Positions 31,656-40,026 of a DNA stretch of 54,515 bases are shown here, in pieces. Origin of the DNA: a virus; IMG/VR virus record IMGVR_UViG_3300003691_000001, positions 64,001 through 118,515 of that record. The stretch is one strand, 5' to 3'. Each line of letters begins with the position of its first letter. The stretch's first letter is position 1. A program made the position numbers and the translations under genes. The notes below the pieces were generated by a model. That model had not been told where the DNA came from. It saw only the letters and a program-made list of their open reading frames with translations, and made no database searches.

Positions 31656-31964
31656 TTATTCTTTCTCCAACTCTGAAAGAGCCAGTTTTGTATTCTGCAC
31701 TTCTTTCTCCTGAGTTGCAAGCTTTTCCTTCATCTTTTTAACAATGCGTAAGTACTCTGCATGCTCTTCAGTAAACCTTTCTACAAAGTACTCTGGAAGA
31801 TTCTCTTCATACACCTCCCCTGTAACCCCAGGAATGGTGTATATAGGATCTTCACTCCTATAGTACACACTTACCTTATATCTGTCAAACAACTCTTGAG
31901 CAGCAGCTACATCCTTTCTCAGGGCATCCTTTGCAGCCCAGTACTCCCCATTGGTCATAATCAT
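31656..31964 (-). CDS. Unknown coiled-coil protein
   Basis: 102 residues, mostly charged helix with a C-terminal coiled coil (EYLRIVKKMKEKLATQEKEV). ATGA overlap with the upstream gene. Lies between two NAD genes but has no known NAD motif. Confidence 0.7.
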   Translation of the reverse strand: MIMTNGEYWAAKDALRKDVAAAQELFDRYKVSVYYRSEDPIYTIPGVTGEVYEENLPEYFVERFTEEHAEYLRIVKKMKEKLATQEKEVQNTKLALSELEKE

Positions 31965-32272
31965 AGTTCCAGACCCATCTTACGCTTTTGTTCAAGGACT
32001 CCTTTCGCAGCTGCAGCTACACGGCTACCAGCCGCTGCTTGGTACTTAGTAGCCTTAGATAACTCCTCTTGTGCAACCCTCATAACCTCTTCTGCTGTTA
32101 GTAGGTTATCCCTTTCTTTCACATCCAATGCATTAAGTAATCCACTTATGTTAAAAGACCCGCTGTAACCTTTTATAGAATACCTGTATGCACTCATACC
32201 TGGATTATGTACGATAGACATCTCTATTCCGTAACTTGCAATAAGCTCCAGTGCCTTCTTTAATTCATCCAT
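31961..32272 (-). CDS. Unknown helical protein
   Basis: 103 residues; starts MDELKKALELIASYGIEMSI, then a long helix with an Ala-rich stretch (YQAAAGSRVAAAAKG). Overlaps the NMNAT stop by 8 bases. No family recognised. Confidence 0.68.
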   Translation of the reverse strand: MDELKKALELIASYGIEMSIVHNPGMSAYRYSIKGYSGSFNISGLLNALDVKERDNLLTAEEVMRVAQEELSKATKYQAAAGSRVAAAAKGVLEQKRKMGLEL

Positions 32273-33272
32273 AAAACCTCTCCGTCATATGTAGTATATC
32301 TCCATGATCTGCAAACCACCCCCGTGCACCTACTGTAGGAGGTTTCACCCATGCAATACTCTGCACTTCGCCTTTCTGAGCTTTCAGTTTACCACTACAT
32401 TTTTCAAAGTCAACACTGAATACGTGTGTAGACCTATTACCTCCACGCTGTGTACCGGTTAAATAAGCTTCTAGCTCTAGATCACCAGGGTCTACAATCA
32501 GTCCTGTTTCCTCTTCAAGCTCTCGAGCTGCACCGGATTCATATGATACATCTGTTACATCTAGGAATCCACCAGGTAAAGCTATCTTCCCGATACCAGG
32601 GGATTCTCCTCGAAGGATTGTAAGGATACGTCCACGCCTTCGTACAATCACATCTGTGCAGTCAAAATGTGGCAAAGGGAAGGGTGCAACTGCACGGGCT
32701 CTGTCCCATCGCTCTTCATACTCCTCTTCATCATCTACTTCAACCAGTACAGAGGATAGATCAAGTGTACTTATGTACACCCCTACATCCTTGGCAACCT
32801 TGCCTGTAGACCAATCTAAGCCCCTGTAGTACATGTTCCGTAGCTGTGTGGAAGATGTACTGTATGTTTCCTCTCCAAGACATTCAGTGCGGAAATACTC
32901 CTCCATGCATAGTCTTTCAGCCTGGTCATTACCACGGATGAAGCAATACAATGGGTATGTATATCCCATGAATTCTACACCCGATTTAATCTCTAAGTTC
33001 ATAATAAGAGCGTTAAGCCATAGATCATCGTCATACCGACTATCTCCTACAGGGTGTATCACGTACTCTGTATCCATAAAAGCATCCAGAGTAAGCTCTA
33101 AGCAGTGCTTACGCTCTTCAAAGCTTAGAGGGTTCTTAGGTGTACGCCCTTTATCTGCACTCCCTACAAGCACTATAAGCTTCTTACAACGTGATGCAGC
33201 CTCGTTCAGAAGGTGCTCATGACCTTCATGCAGGAATTGGAACCTACCTAATACAAAACCTACCTCATCCAT
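32265..33272 (-). CDS. nadM: Bifunctional NMN adenylyltransferase / Nudix hydrolase
   Basis: 335 residues. The N-terminal nucleotidyltransferase domain has GRFQFLHEGH (9-18, with the HxGH site) and YSTSSTQLR (137-145, the ISSTxxR-type site). The C-terminal Nudix domain has GGFLDVTDVSYE..AARELEEETG (234-257), a Nudix box one residue longer than the usual spacing. The first domain makes NAD+ from NMN and ATP; the second may hydrolyse ADP-ribose. The same fusion is known in bacteria and in KVP40-like phages. Its operon partner is NAMPT. Confidence 0.93.
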   Translation of the reverse strand: MDEVGFVLGRFQFLHEGHEHLLNEAASRCKKLIVLVGSADKGRTPKNPLSFEERKHCLELTLDAFMDTEYVIHPVGDSRYDDDLWLNALIMNLEIKSGVEFMGYTYPLYCFIRGNDQAERLCMEEYFRTECLGEETYSTSSTQLRNMYYRGLDWSTGKVAKDVGVYISTLDLSSVLVEVDDEEEYEERWDRARAVAPFPLPHFDCTDVIVRRRGRILTILRGESPGIGKIALPGGFLDVTDVSYESGAARELEEETGLIVDPGDLELEAYLTGTQRGGNRSTHVFSVDFEKCSGKLKAQKGEVQSIAWVKPPTVGARGWFADHGDILHMTERFYG

Positions 33273-33558
33273 ATACAGGCCCTACAGGTTGGTTCATAGC
33301 ATTAATGAAGCTTTCCACCTTATGAAAGGCTAAGCTCCAGTCCACAGGTAACATAGGTTCATCTACACCTTCAGATATGGAGTGAAGAACATTCCTACGG
33401 ATACTTGCCACCTCCTCTGTCATCTTGCCACCTAAATCTTCATAGGCATTCAATAGAAGTAATGCAAATGCAGTCTTGATTGTAGCACGGTAAAGGTTGT
33501 GGACGTAAACGTACTCCGCCTCATCCAATGCTTGCATTGCTGCTAAAACATCAATCAT
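33265..33558 (-). CDS. Unknown protein next to the NAD genes
   Basis: 97 residues; helical (MIDVLAAMQALDEAEYVYVH, FALLLLNAYEDLGG). Overlaps the NMNAT start by 8 bases, so co-translated. No family recognised. Confidence 0.65.
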   Translation of the reverse strand: MIDVLAAMQALDEAEYVYVHNLYRATIKTAFALLLLNAYEDLGGKMTEEVASIRRNVLHSISEGVDEPMLPVDWSLAFHKVESFINAMNQPVGPVYG

Positions 33559-33632
33559 CTTACTCTCCTTATACGCCTCTCATGGCGTGTTAGTATTGTT
33601 TAAGCGCTCTATGCGCCACTTAAGTCATGTTA

Positions 33633-34184
33633 TCAGTAAAGATTTCGGAGGCTATCCCGTACCTTCATTAACGCAAAACCCAATTTATTATCTCCCCTCC
33701 ACTTCTCAGGGTGGCAAACATCTTTATGATCTTTATCAAGCCCAACTCCCCATACTTTATCGTATGGTGCAGCCTCTGTCAAGACTTTATTACCGGTCCC
33801 TAGTAAGAATCTACGTATCCCTCCATTCTGCGTGAACTTTAGCATGTTACCGTAAATTACTATAGCCCTCGCATGCTTATCCCACACATCTTGCCTAAAC
33901 CCTTCTACACCTCTTCCAATCTTCTTAGCCTCTCCAGGGTGTGAAGAACGGAGGATTGCATTGTGCGAGTCGTTATCACAGAATAGAAGGGCCTTACGAG
34001 ACATCATCCAATGCTCAGCTGTGGAGTACGTATCTCCTTGGAAAGTAAACGGGGAATCCTGATACCATTGGCTTAAGCATTCCTGACCAATTAAAGCAGA
34101 TCTACCATTCTTACGGTGACCAAAGAACGGTAAATAGTCTAAATCACAATCTGCCTCTAGCAAGTCCTTAATTTCACTATACAT
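33633..34184 (-). CDS. NADAR-family protein (YbiA/RibX-like, ADP-ribose processing)
   Basis: 183 residues when started at the ATG 34182-34184, which forms a TAATG junction with the upstream stop and has GGGAG nine bases before it. Marks of the NADAR family: FTFQGDTYSTAEHWMMSRKA, HPGEAKKIGRGV, IVIYGNMLKFTQNGGIRRFL and DKVWGVGL ... LGFALMKVRDSL. NADAR proteins remove ADP-ribose from guanine in DNA and phage versions counter DarT-type toxins. Placed in the same operon as NAMPT and NMNAT-Nudix. Confidence 0.85.
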   Translation of the reverse strand: MYSEIKDLLEADCDLDYLPFFGHRKNGRSALIGQECLSQWYQDSPFTFQGDTYSTAEHWMMSRKALLFCDNDSHNAILRSSHPGEAKKIGRGVEGFRQDVWDKHARAIVIYGNMLKFTQNGGIRRFLLGTGNKVLTEAAPYDKVWGVGLDKDHKDVCHPEKWRGDNKLGFALMKVRDSLRNLY

Positions 34185-34717
34185 TAACAATTCTCCCATG
34201 GAAAGGTTTTTATTATCTTTATGTAACATTCCTGTTGATACCCTCCACTACTCATAGTCTTGTGTACCACCCAATGCACCTGTTTATGCACACCAGGTGC
34301 AAGCCTTATAGGAGGTTCCTTTCCCCTGTGTAAGGAGCTATATGGAAGAGGGCATACTAACCTCTCTTCAGTTTTTGTGTACGTATTCCAAGCATACATT
34401 ACTCTGTGCACCTTCCCCTCGACAATCTCTGTTTCATGACCGAAGCGTTCGATGCTGTATTCAGCCCACTGCTCAGGAGTCCATTTAGAAATTTCATCAA
34501 GGGTTTCCTGAGAGTCACTAGACAGCACAGGTGTACCATTTACCATTGTACCACGTATTTCCTTAGAAGGGGGTTTATCAGAAAAATAACTTCCTCCTGC
34601 TGCCAGTGCAGTATAGAAAAGAAACCATTCTGCCCCAGAAGTATAACCGTAAAGGATAATGCTTCCAAGTGTACAACCTAATAGGAATATTGCGGCAATG
34701 AGTAAGGTAAAAGACAT
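34184..34717 (-). CDS. Membrane protein with large soluble domain
   Basis: 177 residues from the ATG at 34715-34717 (GGAG seven bases upstream). The longer start at 34750 overlaps the promoter's -10 box. Two hydrophobic segments (SFTLLIAAIFLLGCTLGSII and EWFLFYTALAAGGSYF), then a soluble part containing IRLAPGVHKQVHWVVHKT. Function unknown. Confidence 0.72.
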   Translation of the reverse strand: MSFTLLIAAIFLLGCTLGSIILYGYTSGAEWFLFYTALAAGGSYFSDKPPSKEIRGTMVNGTPVLSSDSQETLDEISKWTPEQWAEYSIERFGHETEIVEGKVHRVMYAWNTYTKTEERLVCPLPYSSLHRGKEPPIRLAPGVHKQVHWVVHKTMSSGGYQQECYIKIIKTFPWENC

Positions 34718-34748
34718 AAAGTAACTCCGTTTGTTAAAAGATGCAGCC

Positions 34749-34777
34749 ATATTACATGGCCGCTAACAACAGGTCAA
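34749..34777 (-). promoter_or_regulatory. Sigma70-like promoter for the membrane protein/NADAR/NAD operon
   Basis: TTGACC (34772-34777), 17-bp spacer, TAATAT (34749-34754). Places the transcription start just before the chosen start at 34717. Confidence 0.65.
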
Positions 34778-34790
34778 CACTTAATTTGAA

Positions 34791-35165
34791 TTACTTAGGA
34801 GGGTAAATACGCCATGCAGCGCATACAAACTTCCTTGTAGATGTATTATCTGAAGGTACACCATCTAAAATGGCCAATGCATGACCTCTTACACAGACGT
34901 AAAACTTACCTTTAGGATGCTTCTTACAAAATCTGGAGATAGTTATCTTATTAGCTATGGTATAAGGCCCGAGGGTCACCCTATGATGAGACATAGCATT
35001 GAACATGGCACCCTGCATAGAACGCTTCATACCTCTCCTGAACCTCCTTCCATGCTTCTTGCAATAGCTGTGACAGGCTTCGTAAGAAGCTCCTGTCACA
35101 GCTACAAGAGCCCTTACAGTGCAATCCCTGTATTCCAAGGACTCTAGTCCGGTATCAGGCCGCAT
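34791..35165 (-). CDS. Cysteine-protease-like protein
   Basis: 124 residues from the ATG at 35163-35165 (a TTG four codons earlier is possible). EYRDCTVRALVAVTGASYEA contains a candidate catalytic Cys at the start of a helix, and HPKGKFYVCVRGHALAILDG holds a His (GHA) followed by Asp, the spacing of papain-like or C39-type folds. Basic overall. Catalysis is not proven; target unknown. Confidence 0.62.
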   Translation of the reverse strand: MRPDTGLESLEYRDCTVRALVAVTGASYEACHSYCKKHGRRFRRGMKRSMQGAMFNAMSHHRVTLGPYTIANKITISRFCKKHPKGKFYVCVRGHALAILDGVPSDNTSTRKFVCAAWRIYPPK

Positions 35166-36117
35166 AGAACTTATCAATGACCTCTACTATTTGTCTACTT
35201 GATAATGCTTCTTTACGATCTAGGAATTTAAGCATGCGCTGTCTAGCTATAAAAGCAGAGACCTCTGTTCTATAGTTACCTGAAATTCCCTTTTGATATC
35301 CTTCAAAGCACATTTTAAAGCTCCAAGTATCATTCTTACGCTTATAGAGATATTTAAACCCGCCAGTCTTGTTCAACGGGTTGTAAATACCGGTTGGAAA
35401 GTCGATGCCAGATTCTCCTGTAAACCCTTCTAGTTCAGGAGCAACATTCTTCTTTTGTAGTGCCTGGACAGGCTCTACACCTATCTTCTCTGAAAAGCTC
35501 TTAGTGTACCCTTCAATATCAGTCGGTTTAGGCAGTGTACCATCCTTTAATCCCTTTTCAAATTGAACCTGTGATCGTTGTGTCAATAAATGCCGAGGGC
35601 GGATGTCACCACTTTTCTCATAAATAGCCGCTATTACATCGGCTACAGCTTCTCCTCCCCGACAAGTAGCTAATATTTTCTGACCTACGAAAATAGTTGT
35701 ACCTTTATTATCTCCAGTACAGGGGACTGCTCTATACCACTTAACTTTACTAGGTGTAAGAATAAACTCCTTCTGGGTACCACTTGAATTCTTCTTAATG
35801 GTCAAAGATTTTAAAGGGTTAACAGGATTATCCCCAATAATAGAAGACCCTTCTAACAAGCCTTTAACAGTGGTGACTGGAGAATCAATCCACCCTTTAT
35901 CATCAGTCTTGTCTTTGAAGGCACCTTCCAGAGTGGATAGAATAGACTCTGCTCCGGTCTTGCCATTGCCAACCAAGTAACCATGAATAGTTGAATCTAC
36001 ATCTGTAAACTCTCCCACTCTGTTTTCATACCCATCAACGCCTTCATATGGACCAATTAAACAAGATCTCTTTTCACTCTCAAGGACTGCAATATAAACT
36101 TCTTTTTCACTACTCAT
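35155..36117 (-). CDS. Unknown 320-residue protein
   Basis: Soluble protein starting MSSEKEVYIAVLESEKRSCL, with SILSTLEGAFKDKTDDKG and a C-terminal RTEVSAFIARQRMLKFLDRK. I recognise no family. It ends inside the start region of the protease-like gene, so the two are probably co-translated. The length and conserved look suggest an enzyme or DNA-associated protein, unproven. Confidence 0.72.
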   Translation of the reverse strand: MSSEKEVYIAVLESEKRSCLIGPYEGVDGYENRVGEFTDVDSTIHGYLVGNGKTGAESILSTLEGAFKDKTDDKGWIDSPVTTVKGLLEGSSIIGDNPVNPLKSLTIKKNSSGTQKEFILTPSKVKWYRAVPCTGDNKGTTIFVGQKILATCRGGEAVADVIAAIYEKSGDIRPRHLLTQRSQVQFEKGLKDGTLPKPTDIEGYTKSFSEKIGVEPVQALQKKNVAPELEGFTGESGIDFPTGIYNPLNKTGGFKYLYKRKNDTWSFKMCFEGYQKGISGNYRTEVSAFIARQRMLKFLDRKEALSSRQIVEVIDKFYAA

Positions 36118-36118
36118 T

Positions 36119-36355
36119 CTACTCTCCTATGGATCTTTTGATCCAATTATTGTATATCCCCTGACACCATGCATAGGTGTAGAAGGTTGTTAGGGCTAAT
36201 ATTCCCCATTGCTCAGCAGTATATGCTGAATAAAACCAAGCTGGTTGACCTGTAATCCCAAAAAGAGCTGCATACTTCTTCCAACTTTCGTTACTTTGCT
36301 GTGTAAGCCATATAGCCACACCACCTGTGACTAGTAAAAACGCCTGTACGAACAT
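36119..36355 (-). CDS. Small two-helix membrane protein
   Basis: 78 residues, hydrophobic at 2-18 and about 48-66 (WGILALTTFYTYAW). TAATG coupling to the upstream lipoprotein gene. Function unknown. Confidence 0.68.
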   Translation of the reverse strand: MFVQAFLLVTGGVAIWLTQQSNESWKKYAALFGITGQPAWFYSAYTAEQWGILALTTFYTYAWCQGIYNNWIKRSIGE

Positions 36356-36540
36356 TACTTAGCCACCTCTTCACAGATCTCTATACGACCTGAAGGAAAA
36401 GATTGAATAATACCAACCCATTTACTCGTACACCTCCATGCATAGGTTTCATCCTCTACCTGATATTCATATGTTTGCATCACCAGTAGAGAATTACACC
36501 CTGAAAGTAATAAAGCTATCCCCAGTACTATTCTTCTCAT
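36355..36540 (-). CDS. Small lipoprotein
   Basis: 61 residues with signal MRRIVLGIALLLSGC, where LLSGC is a lipobox with Cys15. The mature part has three further cysteines. Coupled by TAATG to the membrane protein, so the pair may act in the envelope; an outer-membrane spanin is one possibility but the mature domain is not Pro-rich. Confidence 0.75.
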   Translation of the reverse strand: MRRIVLGIALLLSGCNSLLVMQTYEYQVEDETYAWRCTSKWVGIIQSFPSGRIEICEEVAK

Positions 36541-36548
36541 TCAACCTC

Positions 36549-36818
36549 CTATGGGTACTCATTCTGATAGCGTAATATCCATTCCTCTACATCCTGTAAC
36601 TGTCTCCTAGATTTATATCCAAGTTTTACAGTGTTTAAGTATGATTCCTTCAAGGATTCAGCGAATAACTGTTCAACCTTGGTAAGATCCCCTCCAACGA
36701 GTACATATACAGATAGTAGTTTGGTAAGATTTTCTTTACCAACCTTATGCTTGTATCGACCATTAATGGTGTAGGTTATTGTTTGTATCAACGACTTATG
36801 GCTCAGTTTATTCCCCAT
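36549..36818 (-). CDS. Unknown basic protein
   Basis: 89 residues, Lys/Tyr/Leu-rich and helical (LLSVYVLVGGDLTKVEQLFA). No family recognised; 11-base overlap with the upstream gene. Confidence 0.65.
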   Translation of the reverse strand: MGNKLSHKSLIQTITYTINGRYKHKVGKENLTKLLSVYVLVGGDLTKVEQLFAESLKESYLNTVKLGYKSRRQLQDVEEWILRYQNEYP

Positions 36819-37086
36819 CTATCCACCTTGCTATTCTGAATGAAATTCTTGCATCTTTACCTGTTTCTTGGCACCACCCTTCACTGATTACTAAGATAGC
36901 TGGTACTAGTATTATAAACAGACATGAGATATACCACGGAGTCAGTGAAAGTATTAGTGTGGTACAGGTCGATGTCAGAAAGATAATTACTGTGACAATA
37001 GAAAGGAGCCTAATAACTGACCAGTCTATACAGTCCATCATACTCCTTATGCCAGATTTCCAGTATAGCTTTAATTTAACCATCAT
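36808..37086 (-). CDS. Two-helix membrane protein
   Basis: 92 residues with hydrophobic segments at about 25-46 and 49-69 and charged ends. TAATG junction with the upstream gene. Confidence 0.65.
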   Translation of the reverse strand: MMVKLKLYWKSGIRSMMDCIDWSVIRLLSIVTVIIFLTSTCTTLILSLTPWYISCLFIILVPAILVISEGWCQETGKDARISFRIARWIDGE

Positions 37087-37355
37087 TAGAAATTGCTCCC
37101 AAAACCAGATGCATACGGAGATGATTCTACCTCTACACTTGAAGACTTACCTGTTGGATGGCACCTGTACCAAGCTCTTATACCCTTTGTACCATCCATG
37201 TAATCTGTCTTCAGCTCCTCCACCTCTTTATCCCCTGCACTCTTGCACGCCTCCATTGTTCCAAACTGTGCACTAACTCCATTTACACCCAGAAGGCCTC
37301 CATTAGCAGGGTACGATATAATCGTAATCATTAAAACAAATGCACTTAGTGTCAT
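37086..37355 (-). CDS. Exported small protein
   Basis: 89 residues starting with a signal-like segment (MTLSAFVLMITIISYPANGG). The mature part has two cysteines (ACKSAG and RCHPTG) that could form a disulfide in the periplasm. ATGA overlap with a 38-residue gene. Confidence 0.62.
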   Translation of the reverse strand: MTLSAFVLMITIISYPANGGLLGVNGVSAQFGTMEACKSAGDKEVEELKTDYMDGTKGIRAWYRCHPTGKSSSVEVESSPYASGFGSNF

Positions 37356-37468
37356 GTCTCCTCCTCATTCTTGTTACGTTCAGGGTTCTTTTTAGACTCT
37401 CTCTTCTTATCAGGGTGTGTAACAGGCTTGTGAGTCCTGTCCATACCCTTCTTAACTGGATTCTTCAT
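37352..37468 (-). CDS. 38-residue very basic peptide
   Basis: ATG 37466-37468 to TGA 37352, ATGA overlap with the exported protein. Composition almost entirely Lys/Arg/Glu/Asn/Pro (MKNPVKKGMDRTHKPVTHPD...). Overlaps the preceding gene by 17 bases. Function unknown; coupling at both ends supports it. Confidence 0.55.
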   Translation of the reverse strand: MKNPVKKGMDRTHKPVTHPDKKRESKKNPERNKNEEET

Positions 37469-37874
37469 TACATAATACCTGTGAAAAGAAATCTTCAAGA
37501 TCCCAACGTATCTTATGTATCTTCTGCCCTTTCACCACTATGCTCGATATTTTATACAGGTCACATGTACTCAGTTCAACTGTTAGCTCACCCTTACACC
37601 TATCCGGTACAAAGTATATAATATCATTCCTTACGACACGTATGTGACAGGGATAATAGATTTCAGATGTAATGTCGAAATGAAGTTCAAGGTCCTTAAC
37701 ATCCTCTGCAACATCTATAGGAAAACCATGCGAGGTACCTTTATCATCAGTGATGCATATAGAATCCACAGTTTGCATTGTAACGGGATATATTTCACCA
37801 ACTGTAATATTAGCCTCTTCACCATCCTCCATGTAGTATGGCTCTTTAAGCTTTAAACTCTTATACGTAATCAT
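37452..37874 (-). CDS. Unknown protein
   Basis: 140 residues, beta-rich and acidic (EPYYMEDGEEANITVGEIYP, then DSICITDDKGTSHGFPIDVA, which resembles small SH3-like domains in other phage ORFs). No family recognised. Confidence 0.66.
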   Translation of the reverse strand: MITYKSLKLKEPYYMEDGEEANITVGEIYPVTMQTVDSICITDDKGTSHGFPIDVAEDVKDLELHFDITSEIYYPCHIRVVRNDIIYFVPDRCKGELTVELSTCDLYKISSIVVKGQKIHKIRWDLEDFFSQVLCNEESS

Positions 37875-37883
37875 ATTTACCTC

Positions 37884-38162
37884 TTATCCCAGTCGAATCT
37901 GGCTATACAGCCAATCCACTTTAATATCGAGTGGACCGTAACCTATACATCTTCCACCACTACCCCACTTAAGGGGTTCTTTGGGATGTGAACTAAGCCA
38001 AGGATAGATGTGCCAATACCCATCTTCATCCATAGCGGCAACGCAGCCTCCCTCTCCCTCTTCTGCCTCGATCCTTACCCATTCTTCTAAGGTATATTTA
38101 CCATTTACAATATCGATATCCAAGGCTATATTAAGCCTTCTAATCTCTGCTTCAATTCCCAT
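37884..38162 (-). CDS. Unknown protein
   Basis: 92 residues, acidic, with aromatic residues in the C-terminal half (MDEDGYWHIYPWLSSHP). No family recognised. Confidence 0.65.
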   Translation of the reverse strand: MGIEAEIRRLNIALDIDIVNGKYTLEEWVRIEAEEGEGGCVAAMDEDGYWHIYPWLSSHPKEPLKWGSGGRCIGYGPLDIKVDWLYSQIRLG

Positions 38163-38466
38163 TATAACTCCTTAACTTCTTGGACAAGTACTTTAAGTCT
38201 TCTTTACTGAAGGTCAGTTCAGTCACACCTTCACAAAATTTAACCACTATCGTATTATTAAGGCCTGCATAGTAACCCGCTATATCTTCATCCGTAAACT
38301 TATAAGGTGGCGGGGGAAGATACACACGGTATTCATGGGATTTAAAATCCCACTCATCTCCAATATGATTCACCCAGAACGAAGTTTGTATAGCACGTTT
38401 CTCAACCTGTGTACCATTGTTATGCGCTGTAAGAACTTCAAGCTGCTTATCCTTCGGTGTTAGCAT
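38152..38466 (-). CDS. Unknown protein
   Basis: 104 residues. The middle has DEWDFKSHEYRVYLPPPPYK, a pattern also seen in phage proteins that follow tDNA-modification or DUF-type genes, but I cannot name the family. Confidence 0.63.
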   Translation of the reverse strand: MLTPKDKQLEVLTAHNNGTQVEKRAIQTSFWVNHIGDEWDFKSHEYRVYLPPPPYKFTDEDIAGYYAGLNNTIVVKFCEGVTELTFSKEDLKYLSKKLRSYNGN

Positions 38467-38632
38467 TCTTCAACTCCTCTTTAAGTTTTAATACTTCCAG
38501 TGCAAGAAAGTACACCAGGTTATCACCTGTGCAATCTCTCCAAGGCTCTCGGTAACGATCAGCCTTTAATATACCATTGTCACCATCTACATACAAGATG
38601 TATTTACCATTATCAAGGTTGATTATATCCAT
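38447..38632 (-). CDS. Small unknown protein
   Basis: 61 residues (MDIINLDNGKYILYVDGDNG..) with a C-terminal Leu/Lys/Glu helix. Overlaps both neighbours. Confidence 0.6.
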   Translation of the reverse strand: MDIINLDNGKYILYVDGDNGILKADRYREPWRDCTGDNLVYFLALEVLKLKEELKNANTEG

Positions 38633-39156
38633 GTTAACCTCTTCAATACACGGTCCTCAAGAACCAGTTCACCTTTTTGTATACTTAATGCAAGATACTT
38701 GCACAACTCTCTGCGAGAATCACCATACTCTCCTTCCCATAGGTCATACGAGTCATATGTATCTTCTGCAAGCCATCCATCTACACCTGGTACAGGGTAA
38801 TCACTCACACCTGAAAAGTGTTCCCAACCAAGAAAGCATGAAGACCGTATAGCTATGTAGTACTCCTCCTCCAAAATACTACAAATGCCTGCACCCTCGT
38901 AAGGTGCACCCTCTGCTAATCCTGTGAAGACTTTTGAAAGGATTTCTAATGAACAGTATGGGAGTGTAGCATTAAAAGATTGATGAGTAAACTCATCGGT
39001 ATGCTCAGAATCCTGTCGATACATCCTAGACTCCCCTGCATCATTGTAGTAAGAATCCACCCACCATTCTATTGTGTACCAGGTACAACCTATTCTACAT
39101 GAACTGTGTCCTCCCAGTCCATCTATACTGCTATATTGTATATTCTCAAACATCAT
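38623..39156 (-). CDS. Cys/Trp-rich unknown protein, paralogue family member 1
   Basis: 177 residues from the ATG at 39154-39156, giving an ATGA junction; the longer TTG start is rejected. The second half contains the family pattern GICSILEEEYYIAIRSSCFLGW, HFSG, YPVPGVDGW, then LWEGEYGDSRRELCKYLALS and GEL. Two genes at 42.4-43.2 kb share this order, so this is a duplicated phage family of unknown function. Confidence 0.7.
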   Translation of the reverse strand: MMFENIQYSSIDGLGGHSSCRIGCTWYTIEWWVDSYYNDAGESRMYRQDSEHTDEFTHQSFNATLPYCSLEILSKVFTGLAEGAPYEGAGICSILEEEYYIAIRSSCFLGWEHFSGVSDYPVPGVDGWLAEDTYDSYDLWEGEYGDSRRELCKYLALSIQKGELVLEDRVLKRLTWI

Positions 39157-39425
39157 CCACCCCCGTATTGGTGCCAATTATCCAGCGCCTGTTGTAATTC
39201 TGTAATCTCTTGCAGCAGTTGTTCACGTGTATGAGATTTGTACCTTCCCGTAAGAGGGTGCATGATTCCATACTCTTCAGGAGTAAACCCCGCAGAACTC
39301 ACATAGTTGTAAAGATTATTAGGATCAGTGTGATGTAGTGAATCTCTACGTGTGGAGACCATACCACCGGAATTGTACCATGTGTCATACACAAGGTTAC
39401 CTTCGATATCTAAACTAACACTCAT
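39153..39425 (-). CDS. Unknown protein
   Basis: 90 residues started at the ATG 39423-39425, where AGGAG lies 8 bases upstream; the longer frame overlaps the upstream stop. C-terminal helix EQLLQEITELQQALDN may be a coiled coil. Confidence 0.65.
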   Translation of the reverse strand: MSVSLDIEGNLVYDTWYNSGGMVSTRRDSLHHTDPNNLYNYVSSAGFTPEEYGIMHPLTGRYKSHTREQLLQEITELQQALDNWHQYGGG

Positions 39426-39426
39426 A

Positions 39427-40017
39427 TCACGTTCTCCTAGATCCTTCATAATCTTCTAACAACTTATCCATAATCTCTTCGAACTGTGTAGCTGACATAT
39501 CAGGCAGGTTACCTCCCTCATAAAGTTCCCTCACGTTCACCATAACCATCTTAAAAATATCCTTCCTTACATCTGAAACAGAGGACTCAGGTACAGGAGG
39601 AGTTATCTTAACATATGGAAGATCTTCATATACCTTGTGATAAGGATGTTCCACCTGAGGGTAACCTCCTGTGGAACAATCACCTATAAGTTGCCCTTCA
39701 CTACCCCAACCCTGGTTTGGATCACTATCGCTTTGCGTTGTAGGTGATAACCCCTTGTACTCGCTTGCAAGTATTGCAGCTATTCCATTACCATCACTAG
39801 TTGAGAACATCAACTCGCATACAATACCCCAATCTGTCTTCCATTCAAAGGAACCACCTTCCCCATCAAACACACGGCCATAGGAATCATAATTACCATG
39901 CATTTCTTCTATGACCTTACCGTCATGCAACAGGAACAGATAAACATCATCTCCATCAAAGGATGTAGACTCTACACCCCTGTTCGCCTCTTTACACATA
40001 AAACTTAAACAACCCAT
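39427..40017 (-). CDS. Unknown acidic protein
   Basis: 196 residues beginning MGCLSFMCKEANRGVEST, with acidic aromatic stretches and a C-terminal helix (FEEIMDKLLEDYEGS). No family recognised. The two cysteines near the start might bind metal. Confidence 0.68.
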   Translation of the reverse strand: MGCLSFMCKEANRGVESTSFDGDDVYLFLLHDGKVIEEMHGNYDSYGRVFDGEGGSFEWKTDWGIVCELMFSTSDGNGIAAILASEYKGLSPTTQSDSDPNQGWGSEGQLIGDCSTGGYPQVEHPYHKVYEDLPYVKITPPVPESSVSDVRKDIFKMVMVNVRELYEGGNLPDMSATQFEEIMDKLLEDYEGSRRT

Positions 40018-40026
40018 ATTAATCTC

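Noticed and set aside
31634-31720. 29-residue N-terminal extension of NAMPT
   Set aside because: It overlaps the upstream gene, is basic and unlike the family, and a good ribosome site precedes the later ATG.
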